Both the position numbers and the translations under genes were made by a program. From assembly GCF_014224155.1 (NCBI RefSeq), contig NZ_JAASUI010000001.1, positions 992,001 to 1,056,000 of the forward strand: a stretch of DNA of 64,000 nt, written 5' to 3'. Under the pieces are notes generated by a model. That model was not told the origin of the DNA, did no database searches, and worked only from the letters and a program-made list of their open reading frames with translations. Below, piece by piece: positions 40,005 to 48,450 of this stretch; within the stretch, counting starts at the first letter, position 1, and each line of letters starts with the position of its first letter. Source of the stretch: Listeria cossartiae subsp. cossartiae (GTDB lineage: Bacteria > Bacillota > Bacilli > Lactobacillales > Listeriaceae).

Positions 40005-40030
40005 GTTTGGTAGTTAGAAATAAAGGGTAT
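40005..40030 (+). promoter_or_regulatory. Sigma-B-type promoter before hfq
   Basis: GTTT (40005-40008), 16-bp spacer, GGGTAT (40025-40030) exactly match the sigma-B consensus GTTT-N13-16-GGGTAT. It would start transcription about 80 nt before the hfq ATG. Sigma-B control of Listeria hfq has been reported (established knowledge). Confidence 0.75.
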
Positions 40031-40117
40031 TTGAAATTAGCCAACCAATTGCACAATGGAACTTCATTGGGGTTTGGGAAATTTTTTAGTATAAGATAGA
40101 GATTGGAGAGGGAAATT

Positions 40118-40351
40118 ATGAAACAAGGTGGACAAGGTTTACAGGACTATTACTTAAATCAATTGCGTAAGGAGAAAATTCTTGCAACCGTATTTTTAAC
40201 AAACGGCTTTCAATTAAGAGGACGCGTTGTAAGTTTTGACAATTTTACCGTGCTACTAGATGTCGAAGGAAAACAACAACTTGTATTTAAACACGCAATT
40301 TCAACTTTCTCCCCGCAAAAGAATGTCGCTTTAAATCCTGATGCGGAATAA
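40118..40351 (+). CDS. hfq: RNA chaperone Hfq
   Basis: The 77-aa Sm-like protein forms a hexamer that binds small RNAs. Sm1 ([23 protein letters not shown]) and Sm2 ([11 protein letters not shown]) motifs are present; the KHAI motif matches the proximal-face signature. ATG 40118 follows GGAGAGGG. The C-terminal tail is short, as usual in Gram-positive bacteria. A sigma-B promoter lies upstream and a terminator downstream. Confidence 0.96.
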   Translation: MKQGGQGLQDYYLNQLRKEKILATVFLTNGFQLRGRVVSFDNFTVLLDVEGKQQLVFKHAISTFSPQKNVALNPDAE

Positions 40352-40362
40352 GTACTTTACTT

Positions 40363-40410
40363 GAAAGACAGGGAACTCGCTTTTTTGCGATGTTTCATGT
40401 CTTTTTTTTA
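40363..40410 (+). terminator. Terminator after hfq
   Basis: Hairpin with arms 40364-40380 and 40387-40404 (one bulge, one mismatch) and T8 run. Confidence 0.72.
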
Positions 40411-40460
40411 TGTGCAAAATATGCTACGATTAGTCTTGTCTGAAAAAGGGAGAAATGCTT

Positions 40461-41684
40461 GTGGAACGTGAAAAAATAATACTTGTAGGTGTCATTTTAC
40501 CAAATAAAACAGAAGAAGCGTTTTGGAATTCCATAAATGAATTGCATAGCTTAGCAAAAACCGCAAACGGCGAAGTGGTCGATGAATTAATTCAAAAGCT
40601 AGAACGTGTAAACCAAGCGTCATTCATTGGTTCTGGGAAACTAGACGAACTTGCTGCATTAGTGGAAATGCATGAGGCAGATGTCGTTATATTCAATAGC
40701 GAGCTCAGTGCTACGCAAGTGCGAAATATTTCAGGAGCAGTTGAAGCGCGAATTATCGACCGAACCCAATTAATTCTGGATATTTTTGCCATGCGAGCAA
40801 AATCCAAAGAAGGCAAATTGCAAGTCGCCTACGCGCAGTATAAATACCTTTTGCCAAGACTTAGTGGGCAAGGTATCTCGCTATCAAAACTCGGTGGAGG
40901 TATCGGATCAAGAGGTCCAGGTGAATCAAAATTAGAAATGGATAAGCGTCACATTCGTGAAAAAATGCATGATATCAAAGCGCAACTAACGCATGTAGAA
41001 CAGCATCGTAAACGAATTATTGAACGCAGAAACACGCAATCCGTTTTTCGTTTTGGTTTAATTGGTTATACGAATGCGGGAAAATCAACAATCTTCAACC
41101 GCCTAACGAATGAATCAACTTTACAAGAAGATAAACTATTTGCAACACTGGATCCGACAACGCGGAAAATCCGCTTTTCTGGCGGTTTTCAAGCACTTTT
41201 AACCGATACAGTAGGTTTTATTCAAGATTTACCAACAACGCTCATCGCTGCATTTCGTTCTACTTTAGAAGAAACGGCAAATGTCGATGTATTGATTCAT
41301 GTTGTCGATGCTTCAAATACGGATTACTTACAACACGAAACAACTGTTATTTCGTTGCTAGAGGAACTAGAAATGAATCACCTACCAACATTAGTTATTT
41401 ACAATAAAATGGATCAGGCGCCAGCTACTTTTGTGCCAGACCAACCAGAACATTTGCTGATTTCGGCGTTAGATTCATTGGCACCAGAAATGATCAAGCA
41501 ACGAATGATCGAATTAATCGAAAAAAATTGGATGTTTTTCACGCTGGAACTTTCAGAAGAAAAAGGAAAAGAGTTAGCACAAATCAAACAACAGGCTTGG
41601 GTAACAAAACTTGAATATATCGAATCGAAACAATGTTACTATGTAGAGGGATATAAGCCGAGAAAGGAGTCCGGTAATGACTGA
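40461..41684 (+). CDS. hflX: Ribosome-associated GTPase HflX
   Basis: The 407-aa GTPase has the HflX N-terminal region (FIGSGKLDEL, VIFNSELSATQVRN) and the G domain with LIGYTNAGKSTIFN (G1), DTVGFI (G3) and NKMD (G4). It binds and splits stalled ribosomes. GTG 40461 is chosen because GGGAG lies eight bases upstream; ATG 40455 is only two bases from it. The 3' end overlaps the next gene by eight bases. Confidence 0.92.
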   Translation: MEREKIILVGVILPNKTEEAFWNSINELHSLAKTANGEVVDELIQKLERVNQASFIGSGKLDELAALVEMHEADVVIFNSELSATQVRNISGAVEARIIDRTQLILDIFAMRAKSKEGKLQVAYAQYKYLLPRLSGQGISLSKLGGGIGSRGPGESKLEMDKRHIREKMHDIKAQLTHVEQHRKRIIERRNTQSVFRFGLIGYTNAGKSTIFNRLTNESTLQEDKLFATLDPTTRKIRFSGGFQALLTDTVGFIQDLPTTLIAAFRSTLEETANVDVLIHVVDASNTDYLQHETTVISLLEELEMNHLPTLVIYNKMDQAPATFVPDQPEHLLISALDSLAPEMIKQRMIELIEKNWMFFTLELSEEKGKELAQIKQQAWVTKLEYIESKQCYYVEGYKPRKESGND

Positions 41685-42903
41685 TATACAAATAATCAGA
41701 AAAAAAGTCGAAGCACAAATTGCCGACTTACAATATAAAACAGACGAAATTGCGGAATTTAATCAAGCGAAAGTATTGGACGCTTTTCAAGAAAATAAAG
41801 TAAGTGATTTTCATTTCCACCCATCGACGGGCTATGGTTATGATGATGAAGGCAGAGATACTTTAGAGCGCGTTTATGCAAGTGTGTTTAAAACAGAAGC
41901 AGCTCTTGTACGGCCGCAAATTATTTCAGGTACACACGCGATTTCTACGGTATTATTTGGGATTCTTCGCCCGAAAGACGAATTACTCTATATTACAGGG
42001 CAACCATACGATACATTAGAAGAAATTGTTGGCATGCGAAACCAAGGCCAAGGTTCTTTGAAAGATTTCCATATCGGCTATAATTCCGTGCCGTTACAAG
42101 CAAATGGAGATGTGGATTTCCCTGCTGTGGCTGCAAAAATGACACCGAATACGAGAATGATTGGGATTCAGCGTTCCCGCGGATATGCCGATAGACCCTC
42201 CTTTACAATCGAAAAAATAAAAGAAATGATTAGTTTCGTCAAAAAAATCAATCCTGAAGTAGTCGTTTTTGTTGATAATTGTTACGGAGAATTTGCGGAA
42301 TATTTGGAGCCCACTGAAGTTGGCGCTGACATTATCGCGGGTTCTTTAATCAAAAATCCTGGTGGCGGTTTAGCGAAAACGGGTGGCTACATTGCTGGAA
42401 CAGAAGCATTGGTTGATTTATGCGGTTACCGTTTGACTACTCCGGGGATAGGTAGAGAAGCAGGCGCATCGCTTTATAGTTTATTAGAAATGTATCAAGG
42501 TTTCTTTTTAGCGCCACATGTCACTGCCCAAGCAATCAAGGGAGCACGTTTCACAGCAGCTATGTTGGCTGAATTTGGCGTGGAAGCTGATCCGGTTTGG
42601 GACGCACCACGAACAGATTTAATCCAAAGCGTTTCCTTCCATGATAAAGAGAAAATGGTCGCTTTTGCTCAAGATATCCAAGCAGCTTCCCCAGTAAATG
42701 CCCACGTTTTACCAATCGGCGCTTATATGCCGGGTTACGAAGATGACGTGATAATGGCAGCTGGAACATTTATTCAAGGTGCGAGCTTGGAACTAACAGC
42801 AGATGGTCCAATTAGAGAGCCTTATCAACTCTATGTGCAAGGCGGACTTACTTACGAACACATCAAAATCGCAGTCACTCGAGCGATTCAAAAAACATTA
42901 TAA
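41677..42903 (+). CDS. PLP-dependent methionine gamma-lyase-like protein (aluminium resistance family)
   Basis: The 408-aa protein belongs to the Cys/Met-metabolism fold type I group annotated as aluminium resistance protein (YnbB in B. subtilis). The PLP region is visible: GTHAISTVLFG, VFVDNCYGEF (Asp binding the pyridine N) and GSLIKNPGGG, with the likely Schiff-base Lys in SLIKN. The substrate is not proven. It is translationally coupled to hflX; the order hflX, ynbB, glnR, glnA is as in Bacillus. Confidence 0.85.
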   Translation: MTDIQIIRKKVEAQIADLQYKTDEIAEFNQAKVLDAFQENKVSDFHFHPSTGYGYDDEGRDTLERVYASVFKTEAALVRPQIISGTHAISTVLFGILRPKDELLYITGQPYDTLEEIVGMRNQGQGSLKDFHIGYNSVPLQANGDVDFPAVAAKMTPNTRMIGIQRSRGYADRPSFTIEKIKEMISFVKKINPEVVVFVDNCYGEFAEYLEPTEVGADIIAGSLIKNPGGGLAKTGGYIAGTEALVDLCGYRLTTPGIGREAGASLYSLLEMYQGFFLAPHVTAQAIKGARFTAAMLAEFGVEADPVWDAPRTDLIQSVSFHDKEKMVAFAQDIQAASPVNAHVLPIGAYMPGYEDDVIMAAGTFIQGASLELTADGPIREPYQLYVQGGLTYEHIKIAVTRAIQKTL

Positions 42904-42944
42904 AGAAGTAACATCAATATTCAAAAAATAATTTAAATTTTTTT

Positions 42945-42974
42945 ACCGTGCTTTCATTAGTCACGGTTTTTTTA
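42945..42974 (+). terminator. Terminator before glnR
   Basis: Short ACCGTG/CACGGT stem (42945-42950 with 42962-42967) followed by T7. Confidence 0.6.
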
Positions 42975-43010
42975 TGTTCAAAAGCTTGAGGCAGAAGGGA
43001 TTCGCTCTTG

Positions 43011-43027
43011 TGTTAGATTATCTTACA
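43011..43027. promoter_or_regulatory. GlnR/TnrA-type operator
   Basis: TGTTA-N7-TTACA matches the consensus TGTNA-N7-TNACA exactly. A weaker copy overlaps the -35 region (43034-43050). Together they would let GlnR repress its own operon when nitrogen is abundant. Confidence 0.82.
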
Positions 43028-43032
43028 TAAAT

Positions 43033-43061
43033 TTGACAAAACATCTGACGTACATTATAAT
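43033..43061 (+). promoter_or_regulatory. Sigma-A promoter of glnRA
   Basis: Perfect hexamers TTGACA (43033-43038) and TATAAT (43056-43061) with 17-bp spacing. Confidence 0.88.
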
Positions 43062-43106
43062 GCAACTATCATCAAAAAAATAATTACGTTTTGAGGGGGA
43101 ATTGTC

Positions 43107-43475
43107 GTGAGTGAAAAGGAAATCCGGAGATCGATGCCGCTGTTTCCAATTGGGCCTGTGATGAAGCTAACCGATCTCACCGCTAGACAAATTCGCTACT
43201 ATGAAGACCAAGGATTAATCCATCCGGCACGCAATCAAGGAAATCACCGTTTGTACTCACTTCAAGACATTGATGTTCTGCTAGAGATAAAAGATTATTT
43301 GAATGATGGTCTGAATATTGCGGGAATTAAGAAAATGTATCAAATGCAGCAAAAAGAATCCAAAGAACCTTTAACAGATGATGATGTCCGCAAAATACTT
43401 AGAAAAGAAATGCAGCAAGCCGGTCGCTTCGTAAAGCAAGATGCGACAGGGAAACAACAATTACCAAGGTTTTAA
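43107..43475 (+). CDS. glnR: Nitrogen repressor GlnR (MerR family)
   Basis: The 122-aa regulator has a MerR-type winged helix (LTDLTARQIRYYEDQGLIHPA) and a short C-terminal tail ending KQQLPRF that senses feedback-inhibited glutamine synthetase in Bacillus. The start is GTG behind GAGGGGG. A GlnR box and a perfect sigma-A promoter lie upstream. It is co-transcribed with glnA, 70 bp downstream. Confidence 0.95.
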   Translation: MSEKEIRRSMPLFPIGPVMKLTDLTARQIRYYEDQGLIHPARNQGNHRLYSLQDIDVLLEIKDYLNDGLNIAGIKKMYQMQQKESKEPLTDDDVRKILRKEMQQAGRFVKQDATGKQQLPRF

Positions 43476-43545
43476 AAAGACAAGAAGAGGTATTTACTTT
43501 ATTTAGAAGTTAATATAATTAGATTATTTAGGAGGAATTTAGATT

Positions 43546-44880
43546 ATGGCAAAATATACAAAAGAAGACATTTTCCGCTTTGCAGATGAACAAAATGTAA
43601 AATTCATTCGTTTACAGTTCACGGATATTCTAGGAATAATTAAGAATGTGGAAATTCCTGTTAGCCAACTAAAGAAAGCACTAGATAACAAAATCATGTT
43701 TGATGGTTCCTCCATTGAAGGCTTTGTACGTATTGAAGAGTCGGATATGTATTTATTCCCAGATTTAGATACTTGGGTTGTATTCCCTTGGACAGCTGAA
43801 AAAGGAAAAGTTGCAAGAATGATTTGTGATATTTATAATCCTGATATGACACCTTTTGCAGGAGACCCGCGTGCTAACTTAAAACGTGTACTTAAAGAAA
43901 TGGAAGAGCTAGGATTCACAGAGTTCAATTTAGGACCAGAACCAGAATTCTTCCTATTCAAATTAGATGAAAATCGTCGTCCGACACTTGAATTAAATGA
44001 TAGTGGTGGTTACTTCGATTTAGCACCAACAGACTTAGGCGAAAACTGTCGCCGTGATATCGTGCTTGAACTAGAAGAAATGGGCTTTGAAATCGAAGCA
44101 TCTCACCATGAAGTAGCACCAGGCCAACACGAAATTGACTTTAAATATGAAGATGCCATTACAGCGTGTGACAGCATCCAAACATTTAAATTAGTAGTTA
44201 AAACAATCGCTCGTAAACATGGTCTGCATGCGACATTTATGCCAAAACCACTCTTTGGTGTGAATGGTTCCGGAATGCATTTCAATATGTCCTTATTTAA
44301 TGAAGACGGCAATGCTTTCTTCGATGAAACTGGCGAACTTGAATTAAGCCAAACAGCTTACCACTTCTTAGCTGGAATGTTAAAACATGCTCGTGGGTAT
44401 ACGGCTGTTACAAACCCAACGATCAATTCTTTCAAACGTTTAGTTCCTGGATATGAAGCACCGTGTTACATTGCGTGGTCAGGTAAAAACCGTAGCCCGC
44501 TTGTACGTGTTCCAAGCTCTCGCGGACTAAGCACTCGTCTTGAATTACGCAGTGTTGATCCATCTGCTAATCCATATTTAGCAATGGCTGTCCTACTAAA
44601 AGCTGGTTTATCTGGAATTAAAGATGAATTAACTCCTCCAGCACCAGTTGACCGTAACATTTACGGCATGAACGAAGAAGAACGTGAAGCAACTGGCATT
44701 TATGATCTTCCAGAAAGCTTAGGCCATGCTTTAATCGAACTTGAAAAAGATGAGATTATTAAAGACGGTTTAGGTGAACACATTTTCGAACACTTTATTG
44801 AAGCGAAAACAATTGAGTGCGATATGTTCCGTACAGCAGTTCATCCGTGGGAACGCGAACAATATCTTGAAATCTATTAA
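43546..44880 (+). CDS. glnA: Glutamine synthetase, type I-alpha
   Basis: The 444-aa enzyme makes glutamine from glutamate, ammonia and ATP. Conserved segments include [59 protein letters not shown] and NRSPLVRVP. It lacks the adenylylation loop of the I-beta type, as expected in Firmicutes, where feedback-inhibited GlnA controls GlnR. The ribosome binding site is AGGAGG. It ends at a strong terminator. Confidence 0.97.
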   Translation: MAKYTKEDIFRFADEQNVKFIRLQFTDILGIIKNVEIPVSQLKKALDNKIMFDGSSIEGFVRIEESDMYLFPDLDTWVVFPWTAEKGKVARMICDIYNPDMTPFAGDPRANLKRVLKEMEELGFTEFNLGPEPEFFLFKLDENRRPTLELNDSGGYFDLAPTDLGENCRRDIVLELEEMGFEIEASHHEVAPGQHEIDFKYEDAITACDSIQTFKLVVKTIARKHGLHATFMPKPLFGVNGSGMHFNMSLFNEDGNAFFDETGELELSQTAYHFLAGMLKHARGYTAVTNPTINSFKRLVPGYEAPCYIAWSGKNRSPLVRVPSSRGLSTRLELRSVDPSANPYLAMAVLLKAGLSGIKDELTPPAPVDRNIYGMNEEEREATGIYDLPESLGHALIELEKDEIIKDGLGEHIFEHFIEAKTIECDMFRTAVHPWEREQYLEIY

Positions 44881-44885
44881 TCGTC

Positions 44886-44923
44886 AAAAGCTCGTTTCCT
44901 CATCGGGGGAAACGAGCTTTTTT
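44886..44923 (+). terminator. Strong terminator after glnA
   Basis: Perfect 14-bp stem AAAAGCTCGTTTCC (44886-44899) with its complement at 44908-44921, then T residues. Confidence 0.9.
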
Positions 44924-45012
44924 GTGCGAAATCAGAACTCAAATGTTTGATGTTTAGCTAATAGAGGCATATATTTAAAAATGTGTTAATAAAAGAAGGG
45001 AAAAGGGAAGAA

Positions 45013-46308
45013 ATGCAGATTACCATAGCTATTTTAGTTTTTGCAGTAACGCTTTTATTTGTTATTTGGCAGCCGAAAAACTTATCGATTGGCTGGTCAG
45101 CCTGTGGTGGAGCGTTACTTGCTTTATTGTTTGGGGTTGTCACTTTGTCAGATGTTGCCACGGTTACAGGAATTGTTTGGAATGCCACACTCGCGTTTAT
45201 TGCCATTATTATTATTTCGCTTATTTTAGATGAAATTGGTTTTTTCGAGTGGGCGGCCCTACATATGGCAAGGCTGGCAAATGGGAATGGCTTGTTGATG
45301 TTTGTGCTTATTTCGATTCTGGGCGCTTTAGTTGCGGCACTTTTTGCGAATGATGGGGCGGCCTTAATTTTGACGCCGATTGTTTTAGCGATGGTGCGGG
45401 CGCTGAACTTTGATGAGAGAAAGGTATTTCCGTTTATAATTGCTGGTGGATTTATTGCAGATACAACGTCCTTGCCGCTAGTAGTTAGTAATTTAGTGAA
45501 TATTGTTTCGGCTGATTTCTTTGGTATTAGTTTTTCGCAGTATGCGCTTATTATGTGGATTCCAACGGTGTTTTCATTGGTGGCAAGTATTGTTGTTTTA
45601 TACATATATTTCCGAAAAGCGTTACCTAGAAAATATGATGCGAACGGAATTCGAGAGCCTGCATCTGCGCTTAAAGATAAGAAAATGTTTCGTATTTCAT
45701 GGGGGATACTTGTTATCCTCGTAGCTGGCTATTTTTTGAGCAGTTTTTTAGCCATTCCAGTGTCGTTTATTGCTTTATTAGTTGCTTTTATCTTTTTATT
45801 AGTTGGTGCCAAGAGTCATGCAGTATCCACCAGATCCATTTTAAAAGGGGCGCCTTGGAATATTGTGTTTTTCTCTGTGGGGATGTATGTGGTGGTGTAT
45901 GGTTTGCAAAATGCGGGGATTACCAAATTATTAGCAGAAGCTATTTCTTATGTTGCTAACTTTGGGTTATTTGCCGGTACTATCGGAATGGGTTTTATTG
46001 CCGCGCTACTTTCTTCCGTCATGAACAACTTGCCTACAGTGATGATAAACGCGCTTGCTATTGATCACACTTCCTTTACTGGAATGATGAAAGAAGCGTT
46101 AGTGTATGCCAATGTTATTGGATCCGACCTAGGTCCGAAAATAACGCCGATTGGTTCGCTTGCGACGTTGCTTTGGCTACATGTGTTAGCTCAGAAAGGT
46201 ATAAAAATAAGCTGGGGCTCCTACTTTAAAATTGGGATTGTAATAACGATTCCGGTATTATTTATTACACTCGTGGGTCTTTATATTTCATTGTTAATTT
46301 GGAACTAA
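45013..46308 (+). CDS. ArsB-type membrane transporter
   Basis: The 431-aa protein has about eleven transmembrane segments and resembles the arsenite efflux permease ArsB ([12 protein letters not shown] near the start, [42 protein letters not shown]). ATG 45013 gives the family N-terminus; GTG 44983 is an in-frame alternative. No arsR or arsC is adjacent, so arsenite is not assured as substrate. It ends in a terminator shared with the convergent acetyltransferase gene. Confidence 0.82.
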   Translation: MQITIAILVFAVTLLFVIWQPKNLSIGWSACGGALLALLFGVVTLSDVATVTGIVWNATLAFIAIIIISLILDEIGFFEWAALHMARLANGNGLLMFVLISILGALVAALFANDGAALILTPIVLAMVRALNFDERKVFPFIIAGGFIADTTSLPLVVSNLVNIVSADFFGISFSQYALIMWIPTVFSLVASIVVLYIYFRKALPRKYDANGIREPASALKDKKMFRISWGILVILVAGYFLSSFLAIPVSFIALLVAFIFLLVGAKSHAVSTRSILKGAPWNIVFFSVGMYVVVYGLQNAGITKLLAEAISYVANFGLFAGTIGMGFIAALLSSVMNNLPTVMINALAIDHTSFTGMMKEALVYANVIGSDLGPKITPIGSLATLLWLHVLAQKGIKISWGSYFKIGIVITIPVLFITLVGLYISLLIWN

Positions 46309-46310
46309 AA

Positions 46311-46342
46311 AACCCCTGTACACAATTTGTACAGGGATTTTT
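46311..46342. terminator. Bidirectional terminator
   Basis: CCCTGTACA (46314-46322) pairs with TGTACAGGG (46328-46336), loop CAATT, with A/T runs on both sides between convergent genes. Confidence 0.85.
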
Positions 46343-46343
46343 A

Positions 46344-46865
46344 TTATGCCTTATAAAGAACATGTGGTTTAAGTGGATCGCCATTTACTAAAGCTGGGTG
46401 TTGGAACGTAGCTATTTTAGTAAAGTGGATTTTTTTCATTACTTGTTCTGAAGGCTTATTTAAGGTTGCTGTAAAACTATATATTTCGTCAAACGAGGTG
46501 TGTTCGTTTGCATATGCAAGTGCGCCAAGTGCGGCTTCTGTTGCATAGCCTTGATTCCACACGCTGCTCTTTAAACGCCAACCAATTTCGATGCAAGGTG
46601 TAAATTCTGCTTCGAAAGTAGCTTCATGAAATCCGGTGAATCCAATGAATTCGCCAGTAGCTTTTTCTTCAATTGCAAAAAGGCCATATCCAAGGGAAGT
46701 TAGTTCTTTTTGATTCCTATCTAGCAGTGCATTGCTTTCTTTTGTAGTTAATAGGGCTGGGAAGTATTTCATCACTTCTTCATCTGCGTTCATTTGACTA
46801 AAAGGAAGGTAATCACTTGCTACATAATCTCTTGCGATAAGTCGTTCGGTTTCAAAATAAATCAA
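46344..46865 (-). CDS. GNAT-family N-acetyltransferase (RimJ/RimL-like)
   Basis: The 173-aa protein begins IYFETERLIARDY and shows the GNAT acceptor-site regions (TGEFIGFTGFHEA, IGWRLKSSVWNQGYATEAALGALAYA), with acetyl-CoA loop NQGYATEA. The substrate is unknown. TTG 46865 is preferred because AGGTGG lies eight bases upstream; GTG 46877 is the longer alternative. It follows lexA by 19 bp on the same strand and may be read through from the SOS-controlled lexA promoter. Confidence 0.82.
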   Translation of the reverse strand: MIYFETERLIARDYVASDYLPFSQMNADEEVMKYFPALLTTKESNALLDRNQKELTSLGYGLFAIEEKATGEFIGFTGFHEATFEAEFTPCIEIGWRLKSSVWNQGYATEAALGALAYANEHTSFDEIYSFTATLNKPSEQVMKKIHFTKIATFQHPALVNGDPLKPHVLYKA

Positions 46866-46884
46866 GCTAACAACCACCTGTTCC

Positions 46885-47499
46885 TTAGCGGATATCTCTA
46901 TAAAGTCCGATTACTTTTCCAAGAATGGTTACGTTATTTAAAAGGATAGGTTCTAAAGCATCATTCTCGGGTTGTAATCTAAAATGATTCGCTTCTTTAT
47001 AGAAACGTTTACAGGTTGCTTCGTTTTCATCTGTCATTGCAACCACGATTTCGCCATTTATTGCGGAACTTTGTTGTCTAACAATTACCTTGTCGCCATC
47101 AAGAATTCCGGCGTTAATCATACTTTCGCCGTCAATTTCTAACATAAAGACATTGGTTTCTCCAGCAGCCATATATTCTGGTAGTGGGAAGTATTCATCA
47201 ATGTTTTCGATGGCTGTGATTGGCATTCCGGCAGTTACTTTCCCGATAATGGGAATATTTACTACATTTGGTGTTTCTGCTTCGTCTTCTAAAGATAATA
47301 TTTCAATCGCACGAGGCTTTGTTGGATCACGTCTAATTAGGCCTTTACCTTCAAGGCGAGCAAGATGTCCATGAACAGTCGAGCTGGAAGCAAGGCCGAC
47401 AGCTTCACCGATTTCCCGTACGGAAGGTGGATAACCTTTTTCTTTTACTTCTGATTTAATAAATTCATATATATCTTGTTGGCGTTTAGATATTTTCAT
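46885..47499 (-). CDS. lexA: SOS repressor LexA
   Basis: The 204-aa repressor has an N-terminal winged helix ([34 protein letters not shown]). The self-cleavage site is Ala-Gly in VTAGMP near residue 90. Catalytic Ser lies in DGESMINAG and the catalytic Lys in EATCKRFYK or the adjacent strand. RecA-stimulated self-cleavage releases SOS genes. It is divergent from yneA across a region with three LexA-box-like sites. Confidence 0.96.
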   Translation of the reverse strand: MKISKRQQDIYEFIKSEVKEKGYPPSVREIGEAVGLASSSTVHGHLARLEGKGLIRRDPTKPRAIEILSLEDEAETPNVVNIPIIGKVTAGMPITAIENIDEYFPLPEYMAAGETNVFMLEIDGESMINAGILDGDKVIVRQQSSAINGEIVVAMTDENEATCKRFYKEANHFRLQPENDALEPILLNNVTILGKVIGLYRDIR

Positions 47500-47564
47500 G
47501 GTTTCACCTCATTGAATTAATGGTTATTTTATAATTTAAGTATAGCAAAAGAAAACCCAATATG

Positions 47565-47578
47565 CAAACAAAGGTTCG
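47565..47578. promoter_or_regulatory. LexA box on the lexA side
   Basis: On the minus strand this reads CGAACCTTTGTTTG, close to the Gram-positive SOS box CGAAC-N4-GTTCG (one half-site base differs). Confidence 0.65.
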
Positions 47579-47585
47579 TTTTTTA

Positions 47586-47614
47586 TTGACATACGCGAAC
47601 AGTTGTTCTATAAT
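47586..47614 (+). promoter_or_regulatory. Sigma-A promoter of yneA
   Basis: TTGACA (47586-47591) and TATAAT (47609-47614), 17-bp spacer. The second LexA box fills the spacer. Confidence 0.85.
47596..47608. promoter_or_regulatory. LexA box in the yneA promoter spacer
   Basis: CGAACAGTTGTTC matches CGAAC-N4-GTTC. It lies exactly between the -35 and -10 hexamers. Confidence 0.85.
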
Positions 47615-47623
47615 ATAGAAAAG

Positions 47624-47636
47624 CGAACATACATTC
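47624..47636. promoter_or_regulatory. Third LexA-box-like site before yneA
   Basis: CGAACATACATTC differs from the SOS box at one base of the right half. It lies downstream of the -10 element. Confidence 0.65.
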
Positions 47637-47654
47637 TTTTTGGAGGGGTTATTA

Positions 47655-47984
47655 ATGACTTTGAAATTAATTTGGGATAAATTTTATGTTTCTATCATAT
47701 TTGTACTTACTTGCATCGTTCTGGGGATTATTTTAATGTGCACAGTAGTTGGCGGGGGAAAAGATTATTCAGAAGTAAATGTAAATGAAGGCGATTCGTT
47801 ATGGGCGCTAGCAGACAAGTATGCTGGTAAAAGTGACCTGGCCAAAGCGGATTTTGTTTCCTGGGTAGAAAAAGAAAATAATCTTTCGGATGGTCATGTA
47901 GAAGCTGGGGATTCTGTCGTAATTCCAGTCCACAAAACAAAGTTGTTAAAGAGTGATAGCACGATTCAATTAGCAAACCAGTAA
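47655..47984 (+). CDS. yneA: SOS-induced cell division inhibitor YneA
   Basis: The 109-aa protein has one N-terminal transmembrane segment (about 12-32) and an extracytoplasmic LysM domain (about 40-95; [27 protein letters not shown]). YneA delays septation during DNA damage. ATG 47655 follows GGAGGGG. It is divergent from lexA. The resolvase gene yneB, which follows yneA in B. subtilis, is missing here; ynzC comes next. Confidence 0.93.
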   Translation: MTLKLIWDKFYVSIIFVLTCIVLGIILMCTVVGGGKDYSEVNVNEGDSLWALADKYAGKSDLAKADFVSWVEKENNLSDGHVEAGDSVVIPVHKTKLLKSDSTIQLANQ

Positions 47985-48077
47985 GGTCGTTTTAGCGACC
48001 GTTTATGATATAATAGTAGAAAGTGGCTTTTTGCTGCTTTCTTATTTTTATAATTTTGATGAAAAGGATGAAGTACT

Positions 48078-48308
48078 ATGCTAGAAAAAGCTAAAATAGA
48101 TCGTATTAATGAACTTTCTAAAAAGAAAAAAGCGGGAACTCTAACTGCCGCGGAAAAAGTAGAGCAAGATAAATTACGCAAAGAATATATTAAATCGTTT
48201 CGTACTCATATGAAAGGGACGATTGAGAATACAACTATTATTGATCCTAACGGTAAAGACGTAACGCCGCATAAAGTAAAACAACTCAGAAAAAACAAGA
48301 ACCAATAA
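48078..48308 (+). CDS. DUF896 family protein (YnzC-like)
   Basis: The 76-aa protein is a basic helical hairpin ([30 protein letters not shown], then [10 protein letters not shown]), as in B. subtilis YnzC. It is cytoplasmic and of unknown role; in Bacillus it sits in the SOS-controlled yneA operon. Here it lies 93 bp after yneA with its own ribosome binding site, and may be read from the yneA promoter. Confidence 0.88.
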   Translation: MLEKAKIDRINELSKKKKAGTLTAAEKVEQDKLRKEYIKSFRTHMKGTIENTTIIDPNGKDVTPHKVKQLRKNKNQ

Positions 48309-48366
48309 TTGGCACCAAATGAACATTTTCGCGCAAATGAACAAAAATACCAATCAATTAAGCAAT

Positions 48367-48400
48367 TTAAAGCAATTTTTAGTTGTGTTAATTGCTTTAA
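48367..48400. promoter_or_regulatory. Inverted repeat upstream of tkt
   Basis: TTAAAGCAATT (48367-48377) and AATTGCTTTAA (48390-48400) form a perfect 11-bp inverted repeat with a 12-nt centre. No T-run follows, so it looks more like an operator or leader hairpin than a terminator. Confidence 0.5.
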
Positions 48401-48450
48401 AGGCTTATTATTAAAGTAGTTAAAATTATATTGAAGAGAGGATGTTTCAT

